A stretch of DNA of 64,000 nucleotides, taken from the NCBI GenBank assembly GCA_030685235.1, contig MU839084.1:558001-622000 (forward strand), written 5' to 3'. Of this stretch, positions 45,989 through 58,400 are shown piece by piece. The DNA comes from Copromyces sp. CBS 386.78. Lineage: Eukaryota > Ascomycota > Sordariomycetes > Sordariales > Sordariaceae. The first letter of the stretch is position 1, and each line of letters opens with the position of its first letter. The position numbers and the translations under genes were made by a program. Under the pieces are notes generated by a model. The model was not told where the DNA came from. It saw only the letters and a list, made by a program, of their open reading frames with translations, and ran no database searches.

Positions 45989-48900
45989 TTAATCCTCGTC
46001 TTGCTGATACGAAATCTTGCGCATCTCGCCGAGTCTGTAGCGTGCAGCGTTCAGTGCGTTTTCGAGTTGGAGGATTTCGACCTATGACAGAGAAAGGCAT
46101 CATTAGCAATGGACACCATCATACGAAACCAAGGGGAAACCGGAAAACAGAAGACGAAGGAAACTTGGAAGAAAATACACACCTGCTGCTCCATCTCGTG
46201 CACCTTGAACTCGTGCGACCCAAGCTTGCTATAGTCCACTTGCTCATCATCGGCATTGCGGTCCTTGATCATGCTCTGGACCTGTCTGACGAGCGCACGG
46301 CAGGCGGCACCGACAGCCTTGCTGGCTTCCTCTAGGCTCTCCTGGTTCTTGCTCATGAAGCCGGCCTTCACACGGCTGGCAGCCACAAGCTGGGCGGTGG
46401 AGGCCGCAACATTATTAGATGCAACGATGAGCTGCTCGGGGCTGTTGCGGTTGGAAAGAACTCCGTCGGCAGTCTCAATGAGAGTGCTGGTCGAGTTGGC
46501 AACAGCCTTGGCGGCGGAAATGAGACCCTCGGTCCATCTGTTGTTCTTCTTGTAGAAGGCAGTGCGCGAAGACGAGCCACGACCCGCCTGCACGATCTCC
46601 TGCTGTGTAGCGGTGGCCGCCTTGATGAGCTGTGAAATGGCGGTAGTAATGGCCATGGCGGCATCGAGGATGGAGTCGTGGACCTTGAGTTCGTAGGTAG
46701 TGTAGCCATCGCGAGGCTTGTTCTTGAGCTTCTGCAGACGGGCAACGGCAGCAGCAATGGCATCGGCCGCCTTGCTGAGTTCTTGATCGACAATGTCGCC
46801 AAGGTCACCCTTATTAGCGAGCTGGCCGAAGCCAGGGGCGAAGGTCTCGACCAGCTTGTTCAGCTTTTGCAGGTTGATCTGGACATCGTTGTTGCTGTTG
46901 ATGACAACATCTGTCTTCTGTAGGGGATCCATACCCTCAAGGCGGAAGCTCAACAGACCGCGGAAGAACTTGACTGTCGAATGGGCAGATGAACGAGCAC
47001 CGTTGATCAAGGAGTCACCCTTCTTCTCGTCAGTAGCGAGGCGAACGAGGCCCTTGGTGTTGCTGCACACATCCGCGATGGCGCCAGCAAATACGTTGGC
47101 GTTCTTGATCAGCTCCGCCGGGCTGCTGCTGGGACCATCGGCAATGAAAACGTTGAAAGCGGTAGCAAACTCCGTGGCACTGGCAGACGCCTTTTCAATC
47201 TGCGAGAGGATATAGGAAGGCGAAGCGTTCTGGTTTCCGGCTTGCATGGTGGAGTCGAGCTCATACATGGCATCATCAACACGCTGAACGCTGGCTTGCA
47301 GCACAGAGTCGATAATCTCGTTGACCTTCTCCAGCTGTGAGAGGATCAAAGCGTCGAGCTGGCCGTCAAGGGCAGAATCGGAGACACCCTGGTTGTTCCT
47401 GAGCTCATTGAGCTCAATCAATGTCTGGTCCATGCCAGCCTTGTATACCTCGAGCTCCTCCTCCTTCTCGCGAAGCAATGCTTCAAGATCCGAGCTGCCA
47501 TCCCGTAGCTTGGATTGGGCCTCTTCCAATGCTCGTGACTTGATACGCAAAGCTTCCTCCAGATCGGCCATCTCGCGGTTGTACTTGGAGAGCATTGTAG
47601 AAAGCTCGTTGCCCTTGCTCCGCTCGAGATTATCGGCGCGGTCCAAGGCCATCCGCAACTCCCTCTTGAGCTTCTCAACTTCGTCCTTGTTCGAGCCTGA
47701 CAGCCTGTCCTTTTCATGAAGGGCCCTATCGCGCTCCCGAATCATGTCTGCCAGCTCCAAGTTCTTAGTCTTGATCTCACGCTCAAGCTTCTCCCGCTTC
47801 TCAATCGCTTCCTGGGCGGAAGCCGCCTTGAGCTGCACCGACTTGAACTTTTGGAGGAGGTCAAGATGCTCGTGACGAAGCTGGGAGTAGAGCTTTGCGA
47901 GCGCTTCGTACTTTGTCCTCCAAGTGTTGAGTTGTTCTTGTAGAGCACGAATCTGGTCATCCCTGCTGCTGATTTGCTGGCCGTAGTTACCCTGGATCTG
48001 TTGCAACTCGCTTTCCAAAGCCTTGACCCTTTGGTCGTACTGCTGCAGCATGAGTTGATCACGCTCGTACTGGGCTCGGGCATTCAGATTCTCCTGTTCA
48101 AGCTCAGCAAGCCGACCTTGAGTCTGCCATTGTGTCTGCTGGGCCATCAAGGCCTCTTGCTCCCTTTGCTGTTGCTCCATCAACCGACGCTGTTGTTCTT
48201 CGAAATCGCGTTGCGCTTGTAGTTGGGCTTGCTGCTGCGCTAGTAACGCCTGCTGCTGCTGTGCTTCCAAAACTCGCTGCTGCTCCTCGTATTCCCGGTT
48301 CTGCCTGTCAAGTTCATTCTTCCAGAACTCGGCCATGTCATCGGGCTCTTCGGATTTTGGTGCTGGGGGCGGAGGCGTTGGGCGCTTTTCGATTTCGTGC
48401 TTTGGCCGAGCAGGCAAAGCAGGTGCGTTTTCGTCCTCGGCTAGAAGGTTGGGCGGATCCTGGGGAAGCTTGGGAATCGTAATCAGACTGGTGAGATAGC
48501 GAAGGTTCGAGCACTCGTAATAGAACTTGACCAGTCGGTAATGCTGAGCATCGTATCGTCCGCGCAACGGCTCCAACGCATCGATGTCGCCAGTGGAAGA
48601 GTGCATGGCGCGAAGCATGCTGGTGATGAACTTGTAGATGCCGTAGCTTTCGGTGACCAGAGGGACGAGGGCTGATATCCTGCACTCATTGTTGCCGACG
48701 TTCCGGAAGTGAGAGAATATGAGCTTCTGGAACTGGTCGATCTTGTCCTGAAGCGTCATGAGGTCGGTAATGGTTTCATAACCCTCGTTCGGATCGTTGA
48801 TGGCCTTGAGACTGATGTATTCCTCGTACTCGAACGTGCCGTTGAACTCGGGATGTTGTTGGTGGAACGAAAGCTTCGCCAGGAGGTAGTAGACGTATTC

Positions 48901-49322
48901 CTTGATCAGGGGCCCGTATCCCCGCACGCCTTCGCCGCCCATACCACGGTTCAGACTGTCAATCCAGCCGCGGTTGGCCATGGCCTCTCTCAACGTCGCC
49001 GGGTGGCCTTCCTGAAGGACTTTGTGGATGGTGATGAGGGCCTTGAAGGTCTGGACCTCGTCGGCCATGATGGGTTGGACCTTCATGCCTGCCCAGAAGG
49101 ACTGGGAGGACTTGTGGTCCCAGGTATATACGATACAGCTTCGAACATGCTTGCGTTTCGGGGCGGTCTCTTCGGCGCTGGTGGCCTTTCGGATGTTGAT
49201 GGCCAGTTCGGCCTCGGATCTGTGTAGCGGCACCATCGGTCAGTATACATGCGCATTGGCGATTCGGGAGGGAGAACTCGACGGACGTACTTGGTATGAT
49301 CGAGACTTCGTATGGTCGCCAT
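45989..49322 (-). CDS. sla2: Endocytic actin-clathrin adaptor Sla2 (HIP1R family)
   Basis: Three exons on the minus strand, 49322-49291, 49219-46183 and 46081-45989, give 1,053 aa. Sla2 links PIP2 membranes and clathrin to actin at endocytic patches. Domains in order: an N-terminal ANTH domain (residues about 10-280, SEAELAINIRKATSAEET, FKALITIHKVLQEGHP), a Pro-rich linker with TPPPPAP, a long Gln/Glu/Arg-rich coiled coil (about 330-620), and a C-terminal THATCH/I-LWEQ actin-binding module with its dimerisation helix in the last exon (ending RKISYQQDED). Exon 1 encodes MATIRSLDHTK, and the first ATG is used. It is the canonical right neighbour of the MAT locus in ascomycetes and shares a divergent intergenic region with atg3. 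Confidence 0.96.
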
Positions 49323-49538
49323 GTTGGGCAGTCAAAGGGAAGCCGTGTCTTTGTAATGATTATATTAGGTGTATATGGAGATGGCAGTTGGCGAGATATT
49401 ATGGATGCGACAACGACCCGTCCCGGCAGACTGTTGGGCGCACGGCTTTGCAGGTGTTTCAATTAAAGAACGAGTAGTGGTCCAAGCTAAACAATAGGTG
49501 AGAGGAACTCGAGAATATCACGCGGCGACGGTGTTGCT

Positions 49539-49598
<60 letters not shown>
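49539..49598 (+). repeat. (GTC)20 microsatellite
   Basis: Twenty perfect GTC units occur between the sla2 and atg3 starts. On the minus strand they would read as poly-Asp inside a short frame that has no other support, so it is most likely non-coding. Confidence 0.95.
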
Positions 49599-49599
<1 letters not shown>

Positions 49600-50160
49600 G
49601 CCTTTCCACTTGGACCAACAGGAAAGTGAGCTATGACACCTGTGGTTGGAGAAGAAACAGGAGTTCCAGAGTTCTGCCGTTCTGGAAGGTCGTACGGCGT
49701 CCGGGTTACAGCCACCTACGGCCTCGCAGCTCCTCGCATCTCGCCTTGGCAATCATGGCCAATGGTAATGCCGGATTGCTCTCGCGGTGGGGGGACATTG
49801 CAATGAGGACCCGATTGATGGCCCGCTAATTTAAGATCCATTAATGACCAAACCGTCATTTGACTCCCGGAATGCCCCTTGCCCGCTGGCAGCCTGCTGT
49901 CAAATACTCGAACACTCAGGTTCTTCTTGAATGTTCGAGGCCCCTAGCTCGACGGGAGTGTGCACATGGAGATGGGGCGTTGAAGATCTCTAGGACAGGC
50001 ACCAACTTCTTGTACCTAGCTTTAGAGGTTGCTTATCATTTGGACGGGATGCATCGGAATCTGTGGCAGTCGCAACCGAAAGACACTACCAATTTTCCTG
50101 CATCCAAGCCAGATCCAGCGGGGAATTCCATCTCTTCCCGTCCCTTTCAACCCCGAATCG

Positions 50161-50191
50161 ACTACTCGTCTGGCTAGGCCAGACGAGTAGT
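50161..50191. repeat. Perfect inverted repeat (hairpin), 14-bp arms
   Basis: The arms ACTACTCGTCTGGC and their complement are separated by TAG. It shares the core TACTCGTC with the hairpin at 63443-63473. Confidence 0.85.
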
Positions 50192-50843
50192 ACAATTTCA
50201 TCTCTTTTGGATGGCTTACCTACCTTGATGGGTAACTGACCTCGAGACTATAGAGGAATCCCTCACAAGGGCAGACCGCTGGGTGACCGCTGCGCTTTAT
50301 CTCGAGGCCCCGCACCTTCACTCCAGGCACCTCGCTGAACAGCGAGCTAGGACCGGAACACGGGCATGTTGCGCAAGCTTGGCGCCATCCCGTCATCCAC
50401 ATCACACCCCTGCCCAGTCACTATCACGGGCTTCCCCAGTGTTCGTCACTTGACGTTTGGCAGCCTCAATTCTCCAAGTGCTGCATCGTTCGCGTCACAG
50501 GCATCTGCTTTGTGATTTGCTTTATCCCCGATTTGTTCTCCCATCAACTCTCCTCTTCCTCTTCTTTTTCCCTCGCACAACCGTCAAACGAAATCACCCT
50601 CTTAGCACCGATCGAGTTCAACCTTATCGCGACCGCCAGTGCAAGGAACAGACGAAAGCATACCTAGGTATCTACCCCACCCCGCCTTTCATCGCCTATC
50701 CCCATAGTCCCCCATTCGACAGCCTACAACAAACACCTTTACGGTCAGGAGGGCCTCCGAAAGCCCAACTCCGCCAGTCAACCTCCTCGTTCATCGATTT
50801 ACCTAAGATATACAGTATCATCCATCGATTTACCAATTTCAAG

Positions 50844-52034
50844 ATGAACTTCCTCAGATCAACCGCTGCCACCCTCCTCGACAAGTACACGCCCGTCAGC
50901 CATACCTCGACATTCCGCAACACAGGGCAGATCACCCCAGAAGAGTTCGTTGCCGCCGGCGACTACCTCACTTTCAAGTTCCCTTCGTGGTCCTGGGCCG
51001 ATGCCGACTCACCTAGCAAGCGCCTCCCGTTTCTGCCAGCCGGAAAGCAGTTCCTCGTTACACGACATGTTCCCTGCCATCGACGCTTGAACGATGACTT
51101 TGCTGGCGATGCGGGCCACGAGGAGGCTCTCGTTGAGGGCAACAAGGGCGGTGATGACGATGACGGCTGGTTGCGGACCGGCAGCATGACCAGCTCACAG
51201 CCCCTTAGGGTACGAGAGGTTCGCAACATCGACGATGCCGGCAACGTTGGCGATAGAGAGGTTGTGGATGAGGATGACATTCCCGATATGGAAGACGACG
51301 ATGATGACGAGGCCATCATCCGGGCTGAGGGCGATAACTCCAGCAGGTAAGATCAACATCCACACGTCCCCAGCAGCAGTTCATGAGCCAGCAGTTGAAC
51401 ATATGCTAACTTGACCGCCTCTTACTTACAGTGGAAAGCGCACCTACACCCTCTACATCACCTACGCCAACGCCTACAAGTGCCCACGCATGTACATGTC
51501 GGGCTATCTCGCCAACGGGCAACCACTCCCCCCTCATCTGATGATGGAGGATATCGTCGGCGACTACAAGGACAAGACCGTAACACTCGAAGACTTTCCC
51601 TTCTTCTCCCACAGCGTCAAGATGGCCAGTGTGCACCCCTGCCGTCACGCCTCCGTCATGAAGACGTTGCTGGATCGGGCTGATGCCGCCCTCAAGCTCC
51701 GCCGTGAAAAGATGAAGGCCGGTCAGGGTTCCGGAAGCGAGCAGGGAATGGAAGGCCTTGTGGATGAGATCAACAAGTTGGATGTCAGCGGGGCACATGC
51801 GAACGCTGTCGAGGCCGCTCCCGGCGAAGATGCCGAGTGGGAGGAGGTTCCGCATGATGTTACTGACCAGGAGGTCGCCATCCGTGTGGATCAGTACCTG
51901 GTGGTTTTCTTGAAGGTTTGTCTCCCTGCAGCCCGTTGATCAACCGTTTATTGGTGATGTTCTTGTGCTGACTTTAATAGTTCATTGCCAGCGTCACTCC
52001 CGGCATCGAGCACGACTTCACCATGGGTGTTTAA
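50844..52034 (+). CDS. atg3: Autophagy-related E2-like enzyme Atg3
   Basis: Three exons, 50844-51346, 51432-51915 and 51981-52034, give 346 aa. Atg3 transfers the ubiquitin-like Atg8 to phosphatidylethanolamine at the growing autophagosome. Seen: the N-terminal membrane-interacting helix and core ([39 protein letters not shown]), an acidic flexible insert (DDDD, EDDDDDE), [12 protein letters not shown] of the E2 fold, and the catalytic HPC motif with Cys238, close to Cys234 of yeast Atg3. The C-terminus is [12 protein letters not shown], a conserved family ending. The longer upstream open frame has no ATG with family support. Confidence 0.96.
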
Positions 52035-52836
52035 GTCAGACTGCTGATCACTTCGTGTCATCGTCCTCGTTTTGAGATTAGATGGGGCTACTGGTAGCAT
52101 CTGCTCTTTTTTGTTATGCTCTTGACTTCAGTGCGGGCAGGTTGGGGTTAGGTAATTGGGCATCATGGATTATGGAGTACTACGGAATGGATAACTGGGC
52201 TGGCTGATTGGGGGACGGCGATACGTAATTCTGGAAGTTCGTTGGTCGATGGTTTCAATAATGTTTTTGACAATAGGAAATACAGAAAGTTTCATGACTA
52301 GTATATCAGCGCATGACTCGAGCGTTTCTTTCAACCATTCAAGGCGGTTAACAACCGCCCGGCTAGCTCAATCGGTAGAGCGTGAGACTCTTAATCTCAA
52401 GGTTGTGGGTTCGACCCCCACGTCGGGCTCAATTCCCGATGTCCCTGAGTTATCACGGCAACATCATCTTTTTTCACTTCTTTCGTGTCACGTTCTGTGG
52501 TGTTTTGTCCACATATTTTTTGGCCAATTGTCGGTTTGTGTGACCAGAAACTGCTTTGCTTGTCCAAGACATCAAACACAACACATTTGATCATGATTCC
52601 ACCCGGACCTACAGCAGAAAATGGCGGTGGTTATCGCTAAAACCTTGTGATCAATTTTGACAACAACGAGACTGGTCCTGAAGCCCATGAAATTCAAGCT
52701 AGACATGCTAACGCCCGGTGATATCGAGGCCTTCTTGCAAGAAGCGCCGTTCTTTTGCTGCCTTTCTCCAGCGTCTCTCGTCTCTCCCATTCCCATCTAT
52801 ACCATGGGTGTCCTCCCTACTTCAACCAAGTCCACC
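52035..52836. other. Convergent atg3/cwc24 intergenic region with tRNA gene
   Basis: Apart from tRNA-Lys at 52357-52429 and its flanks, the region should contain the 3' UTRs of atg3 (+) and cwc24 (-). I recognise no other element. Confidence 0.5.
52357..52429 (+). tRNA. tRNA-Lys (anticodon CTT)
   Basis: The 73-nt cloverleaf has a 7-bp acceptor stem (GCCCGGC with GTCGGGC), an A box TAGCTCAATCGG, the anticodon stem TGAGA/TCTCA enclosing CTCTTAA (anticodon CTT at 52390-52392), and a B box GGTTCGACCCC. There is no intron, and the discriminator base is T. A run of six T residues at 52469-52474 could end RNA polymerase III transcription. Confidence 0.96.
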
Positions 52837-54090
52837 TCATTCACTCCCCTCCTCGCCCTCCCCCTCATCCTCACTAACCTCCTCCCCCCTCTCCTTCGCC
52901 TCCCTCCTCAACCTCTCCTGCCTAGCCCTCTTCTTCTCCAACAACTTCGCCAGCCTCTTCGCCGCATTAAACACCCCATTCGTCCCCGCTCCACAGGCCG
53001 CGCAGCTCGGGTCCTTCCGATATCTTTTCAGCGCACACCCCTCACAGAAATAATGTCCGCAGCGTGTGACGACGGGAGAATTTGAATAGGGACCCCGGCA
53101 GATGATGCATGCGAAGGGGATGTTTTCTAAGAGGGCTTCTTCCGCAGCGTCGGCGTCTTCCTCTTCTTCACCATTTTTGTTGGCTTTGTTGAGGCGGCGG
53201 CTGCCGTCCGCGCTGGAGACGATGGTGCCCTGGAGGTTTTTCTTGCCCTTGGTTACGTTCTCCCATTCCTTGTCGAGTTGCCAGCCGTGGGCGTAATCTT
53301 CGCGGGCGTGGAGGAATTTGCAGTTATCGCCGAAGCCGCAGAAGCCGGTTTGTTTGTAGCTGTTTTAAATTTTGACAAAAGCGTCAGCACAGGTAACAGG
53401 TTACGGGAGAGAAGGGGGAAGAACTCACTCTTTACAAACATCAGGCGCCATATCCGTAATCGTAATCGTCCGAATATTGCTCGGCGCCTTGATCGGCCCA
53501 ACCTTGCGATTTGGCGCGTTCGGGTTCTTTTGTATGTAACTCGCTTGGTTCGCCAGGCCTTTGTATGTCCCGTCCGGTTCTCGTTCCGGTCCTTGTGCTT
53601 CATCCTCCCCGCTCTTCTTCTTGGTGTCCTTCATGTTCCTCGTCCTCCCCAGCAGACTTTTTGTTGAGAGGTCCTCCTTGTCCTCATCAAACCAATTACT
53701 CCCCTTCGTAGCATCCTGCTTCGTCGCGTCCAGCCTTAGTGCGGCGTCCCGGTCGGCTGAATAGATGATGCTCCGGATTTGTTCTTCTCTTGTCATCCCT
53801 CCGTTGGTATTGGAGCCGGCATTATCTCGTGATGAGGCCATGATGGCTGCCGTGTGGTTCTTTTTCCGACGCTTGATGCGCTGGCCTGTCGCCTCGTCCT
53901 CGGAGGACTCGAAGTCAGAGGAGTCATCGTCGCTGTCTTTTGCTGCGGATGGCGGAGAGGCGGGGCGTTTGCGCAGGTTTGCTTTGCCCTTTGCGCCGCG
54001 CTTCTTGAAGATTGCGACTGGGGCGATGGGGGCGGTTGAGGTCGCTGTCGTGGCTTCGGGTGCTGCTGGTGGTTGCTCGGTGTCTGCCAT
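52837..54090 (-). CDS. cwc24: Pre-mRNA-splicing factor Cwc24 (RNF113A-like)
   Basis: Two exons on the minus strand, 54090-53429 and 53359-52837, give 394 aa. Cwc24 joins the activated spliceosome and protects the 5' splice site before the first step. Seen: an acidic and basic low-complexity N-terminus (FKKRGAKGKANLRKR; DSDDDSSDFESSEDE), the conserved NIRTITITDMAPDVCKDY lead-in, a CCCH zinc finger (Cys219, Cys228, Cys234, His238; C-x8-C-x5-C-x3-H), and a RING domain from Cys305 (CIIC, RCGHYFCEGC, CAAC). The intron cuts the Asp codon inside the CCCH finger. An Arg/Glu-rich tail ends the protein. The first in-frame ATG is at 54090. Confidence 0.94.
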
Positions 54091-55496
54091 CGTGGAATTT
54101 CGTGAATGTTGGGTGAGAATGTCCGGTGCGGCGATTTCGAATATGATCCGAGTAGTAAGTGTTTGGAGCTGGTTGCTTGAGGCAGGCGAAAGAATTCCTG
54201 TGCCTTGTCGGGAGTTCTTGGTGATCTGGACCAGGCGAGACCTGACGGGTAAAGTGGTGAACGGTCTGATAAGATTGATAATCCCCAATCGATACCCGTA
54301 CTGAAGATTCCATTATGTCATGGTCTCTGCAAGCTTCCAGACTTGACACAGACGGCAGGCAGCTGACAAATTCTTGGCACAAACTTACCCCTTTTCTTTC
54401 AGCGAGGCTCCAGCCAATTAGGACATCGGCTCACAAAACGAATGTTGACACACTGGGTACGTACCTTTATAGTCGAACTGACAACATATCCATGCCAGTG
54501 ATACGCACGACACTTCTCTTTCCTTGTTGTTTTCGCCTTCATACATACCCTGTGACAGAGCAGCTCTTGAATGTTTCTATTCCAGGTTCTATCCTTTTAT
54601 CCAGTTTTCCTCCTGGATGCTTGTGCGGTGGCTCGACCTTATCTCAATCACGCATGGCACTTTACTTTATCCAGTTATCTTCCACAAGGAAATGCTGAAT
54701 TCAGAGTGTTATGATATGCCCGGTCTGGGTTTGAACTTGGGGTTATTACTACGACGAACAGACAAGAGAGCAAAATAGTGCAAGTAGTAAAGTATATTGC
54801 TATTAAATACTGCGTTCCTACTATCGCTCGCACCATCGTACCTCAGCTTATTCCACTAAACCTCCTTCCCCCCAACACGCATCTCCATCCCAGTTCCCAT
54901 CCGGCAGGCACCCTAATTGATCCATATCGCATCAAGGCAAACGAAAGATGAAGCGGATGGCTACTGGTGAGCGGCAAGACAGACAAAACAGCAACGCAGA
55001 CAATTTTCCCTTGGAGTTCTCCTCTTCCCGTCACTCTTTCTTTTCCTCCATCCATTTTCCTCCCATTGAGCGAAATGCTCAAGCCAACAGCTTCTGAACG
55101 AAAGAACGCCCAAAAATCCGACAACCTAAGTCAATCCAAAAAGGACTACATGAACAGATAAGAAAAGTTGAGGGAGCTGAAGAAAGCCCGGGGTTGGTAG
55201 TACAAGGTGCAGCGACTTGCAGGGAACCCACGAGGGTCGCAAGGAGTTTCTCGACAGAAGCGCAGGGCAAAAACAATCAAGAAAACAATGGATGAAGTGA
55301 TCATCAACGTCATGATAAATTCCGTAGCGTATGGCCGGGTTTATTCCGTGAAAGTCCGATGCAAAAATGGTAGCTGAAACGATCGATGAGAAGAAAATTT
55401 GTTGCCAAATGAAGTGGCAATCTGATTTTGTGATTTGGTAACGGTGTAGCCCTTCAGTTAAAGACTATCCGACGAAACTGGAGATTGCAAAACTGT
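54091..55496. other. Intergenic: cwc24 promoter and num1 3' end
   Basis: About 1.4 kb between tandem minus-strand genes. I see no frame with support and no clear repeat. Confidence 0.5.
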
Positions 55497-58400
55497 TCAC
55501 GCCGCAGATCGTAGGGTTCCAGTCCGTGATGGTGTAGTACTAGGTCCTCTAGAAGGTCCCCTCGAAGATCCTCGGTGCGTGTGGTGATGGTGTGTACGGT
55601 GATTGTGGCCGCGCTTAGAGCCACTAGTCAAGGTGCCAACATCATGTTTCCCTGTGTAAACGTTAGCATACCATATCACCTTGAAAAAAGAATGTGGACT
55701 CTGCTTACCATCACAACAAGCTCTGACGTTCTCAAGCCGGTCGGCTTCTCGATCTTGCTGTTCAATCATTTGTCTCACATCTTCAGCGCTATCCTCGACC
55801 TCGCTCTGTTCGTAGATGCCGTGGGGCGTGTCTCGACCAGAAACACTCCTGCTGCCTCTTATACTGCCAAATTTGCTCTCCTTCCAATAGCCACTGATTC
55901 GACTGAGAGTGCCGACCGAGGGGCGATTTTGGGCGCTTTGCCTGTTGGGCGTAAGAGTTGGAATGTTCATCGACATATCGAGGGCCGGTGAGTCGACACG
56001 GAGCGATCTGGAGTTGTAGGACGACAGCGAAGGTGCGCCACGGGAGCCACTTGGCGCCTGCCTCGAGTATTGAGGGTTGAAATCGTTGATGTCATCTCTC
56101 GTGATATGCCCGGCAATCTCCTCCGCGTCTGCATGGCCGTCTTCGTTGGTACGAAGGAGCAGATATGAGAGTGCGTTGAACCATGTCTCGTGCCGCTGGC
56201 CTGTCGTACAGGTAAACTTGACAGTCCTGCCGGGTGAGATAATCACCAAACTCTTGCGGTGCAGACCGGGAGGCATAGGATTGTCATCCGCCACGACTCG
56301 TACAGCCTCGATGGGAACGCTCTTCGCTCTCAACTCGCTGCGACCGGCGGCTGAGGGGTCACGATCACTCCAATACAGGGTACGCGTGTAAGGATGGACC
56401 CAGAAGTACCTGCGATGCCGGTTGTCGGACATCTCTCCACGACCAGCCTTGCGAGTATACTTCCACAGATATTCACCGATCATGGTCTGGGTGATAGCCT
56501 GGATCATGCGAGGGTCGGTACCCGCGCCAAAGCCATGCGGATCGAAGCCGCCATTTTGTTGCATCTGGAACCGTGTGTCCATCTCGGAAACAAAAGAGGA
56601 AACCGAGGACTTGCGGCTATGCTGCGTCAAGCGAGACGGTGAGTGAACACCAGAAGCCATAGTTCCATGTGCTGAACCAGTTCTGTCCATGGCACGGGGT
56701 GTGGGCGTGCCACGACCAGACACGTAAGACATGGGAGACATAGGGCGTGTGTTGCCACTGGGAGTTCGTGGCCGCAATCCATGATTTTGATTCCTGAGCG
56801 CCGAGGCCGAGAATAGCGGCGGCCCCATGAGACCAGTCATTGTTTGATTGCCGCTTGAGGAGCCGGTCCTGGCAGCTTCGATAGCTTCCTTGTGGTTGGG
56901 AGGTAGCGGAGGAACATCGGTTACAAAAGCCTTGCTACTAGCAGAGCTATTTGGTCTCCTAATGGCTGTAGTTCCTTCGATGACAGCAGTACCGGTATCC
57001 GCCATCTTGCCCTTTGAAGAGGCGATGCTTTCAGGGATCTCCTGGAAACTCCGGTTCCTCCTAATAGTAGAGAGAGTGCCGGTGCTCAAAGACGAGTCTG
57101 TCCTCTCTAGCTCACGAGTATGGGACTGGTGAGCTCCTGACATCAAAAGCATGTCAATAACCTCCGAGGTCAAGGCTGTTTGCACTTCCTGGTCCACAGT
57201 AGCCAATGGTGGCTGCTGCTGTGAATCGGGCTTTTGCTCGGGCGTAGACCGTGAGAGGTCTCCGTCAACATGTGCGTCGGTTTCTAGGTCATTGGGTAGA
57301 ATGAAAGCATTTCTCTTCGGACTGCGATTCATCGGAGGCTCGGTACCCAGTGACTGCCAGTTAGCAAAAGCCAGTGATGGAGGAAGGCTGATAGCAGGCT
57401 CCAGAGCGAGAGGCTCGATCTCTTGTGCCAGTATTGATGAAACAGAGAGAGTAGGCGGCAGAGCAGCGGGAATTTCTTCTGGTTCGACATCCAATAGCTG
57501 GATTTGAGAAACGGACATAGCAGGCGGTGGTGTCAGTGGCCTTTCCTCGGGCTTAATGTCATTCATCTGTACCGTCGAGAGTGATAGGGCCGGCAGAGGA
57601 GCAATAGGTAGCTCAACTGGCTCGATGTCGCTCGCCTGAACTGACGAAACGGAGAGCGGCGGCAAGGGAGAAGCTGGCAGCTCGACGGGTTGGATGTCAC
57701 TCGCCTGGACCAAAGAAATAGACAGTGGCGGCAGAGGAGCAGGCGGTGCTTCGATAGGTTGGATGTCACTCGCCTGGACTGAAGAGATAGACAGTGGCGG
57801 CAGAGGAGCAGGCGGTGCTTCGATAGGTTGGATGTCACTCGCCTGGACTGAAGAGATAGACAGTGGCGGCAGAGGGGCGGGCGGTTCTTCGACAGGCTCG
57901 ATTGCACACGCTTGGACCGAGGAGACCGAAAGCGCTAGCAGGGGAGCTGTCGGTCCCTCGATAGGCTCAATATCGTGCGTTTGGAGCGAGGAGATCGACA
58001 ACGCCGGCAAAGGAGCGGGTACTTCCTCAACGGGCTCGATATGGCTTGCCTGGACTGACGATACCGACAATGCTGGCAAGGGAACAGGCGGGAGCTCAAC
58101 AGGCTCGAAGTCGTGTGACCGAACGGATGAAACAGCAAGAGCCGGTAAAGGTTCTGCTGGTTCCTGACGGGGCTCCAGCACTTCGGCCTTGATAGGCGAG
58201 AGTGACAACGGCGCCGGCAGTGGCGTAGGCTCAGCTTGTGGTTCCACATTCTCCGATATAATTGACGAGAAGCCGAGGGGGACAGGCAGAGCCTTCTCCT
58301 TAAGTTCCTTCGGTGCCTCCACCACTGTAACCACAGTAGGTGCTTCCACTGGTACTGCAACCGGTTCGACATGTTCCGAGAGGACATGCGAGAAAGCGAG

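Larger units (their letters stand above)
49323..50843. promoter_or_regulatory. Divergent sla2/atg3 intergenic region
   Basis: About 1.5 kb with both promoters. It holds a (GTC)20 microsatellite at 49539-49598 and a perfect 14-bp hairpin at 50161-50191. The 300 bp before atg3 are pyrimidine-rich leader sequence, in frame with atg3 but without an ATG. Confidence 0.6.

Noticed and set aside
49518..49715. Minus-strand frame with a poly-Asp run
   Set aside because: The run is only the (GTC)20 microsatellite, and nothing around it looks coding.
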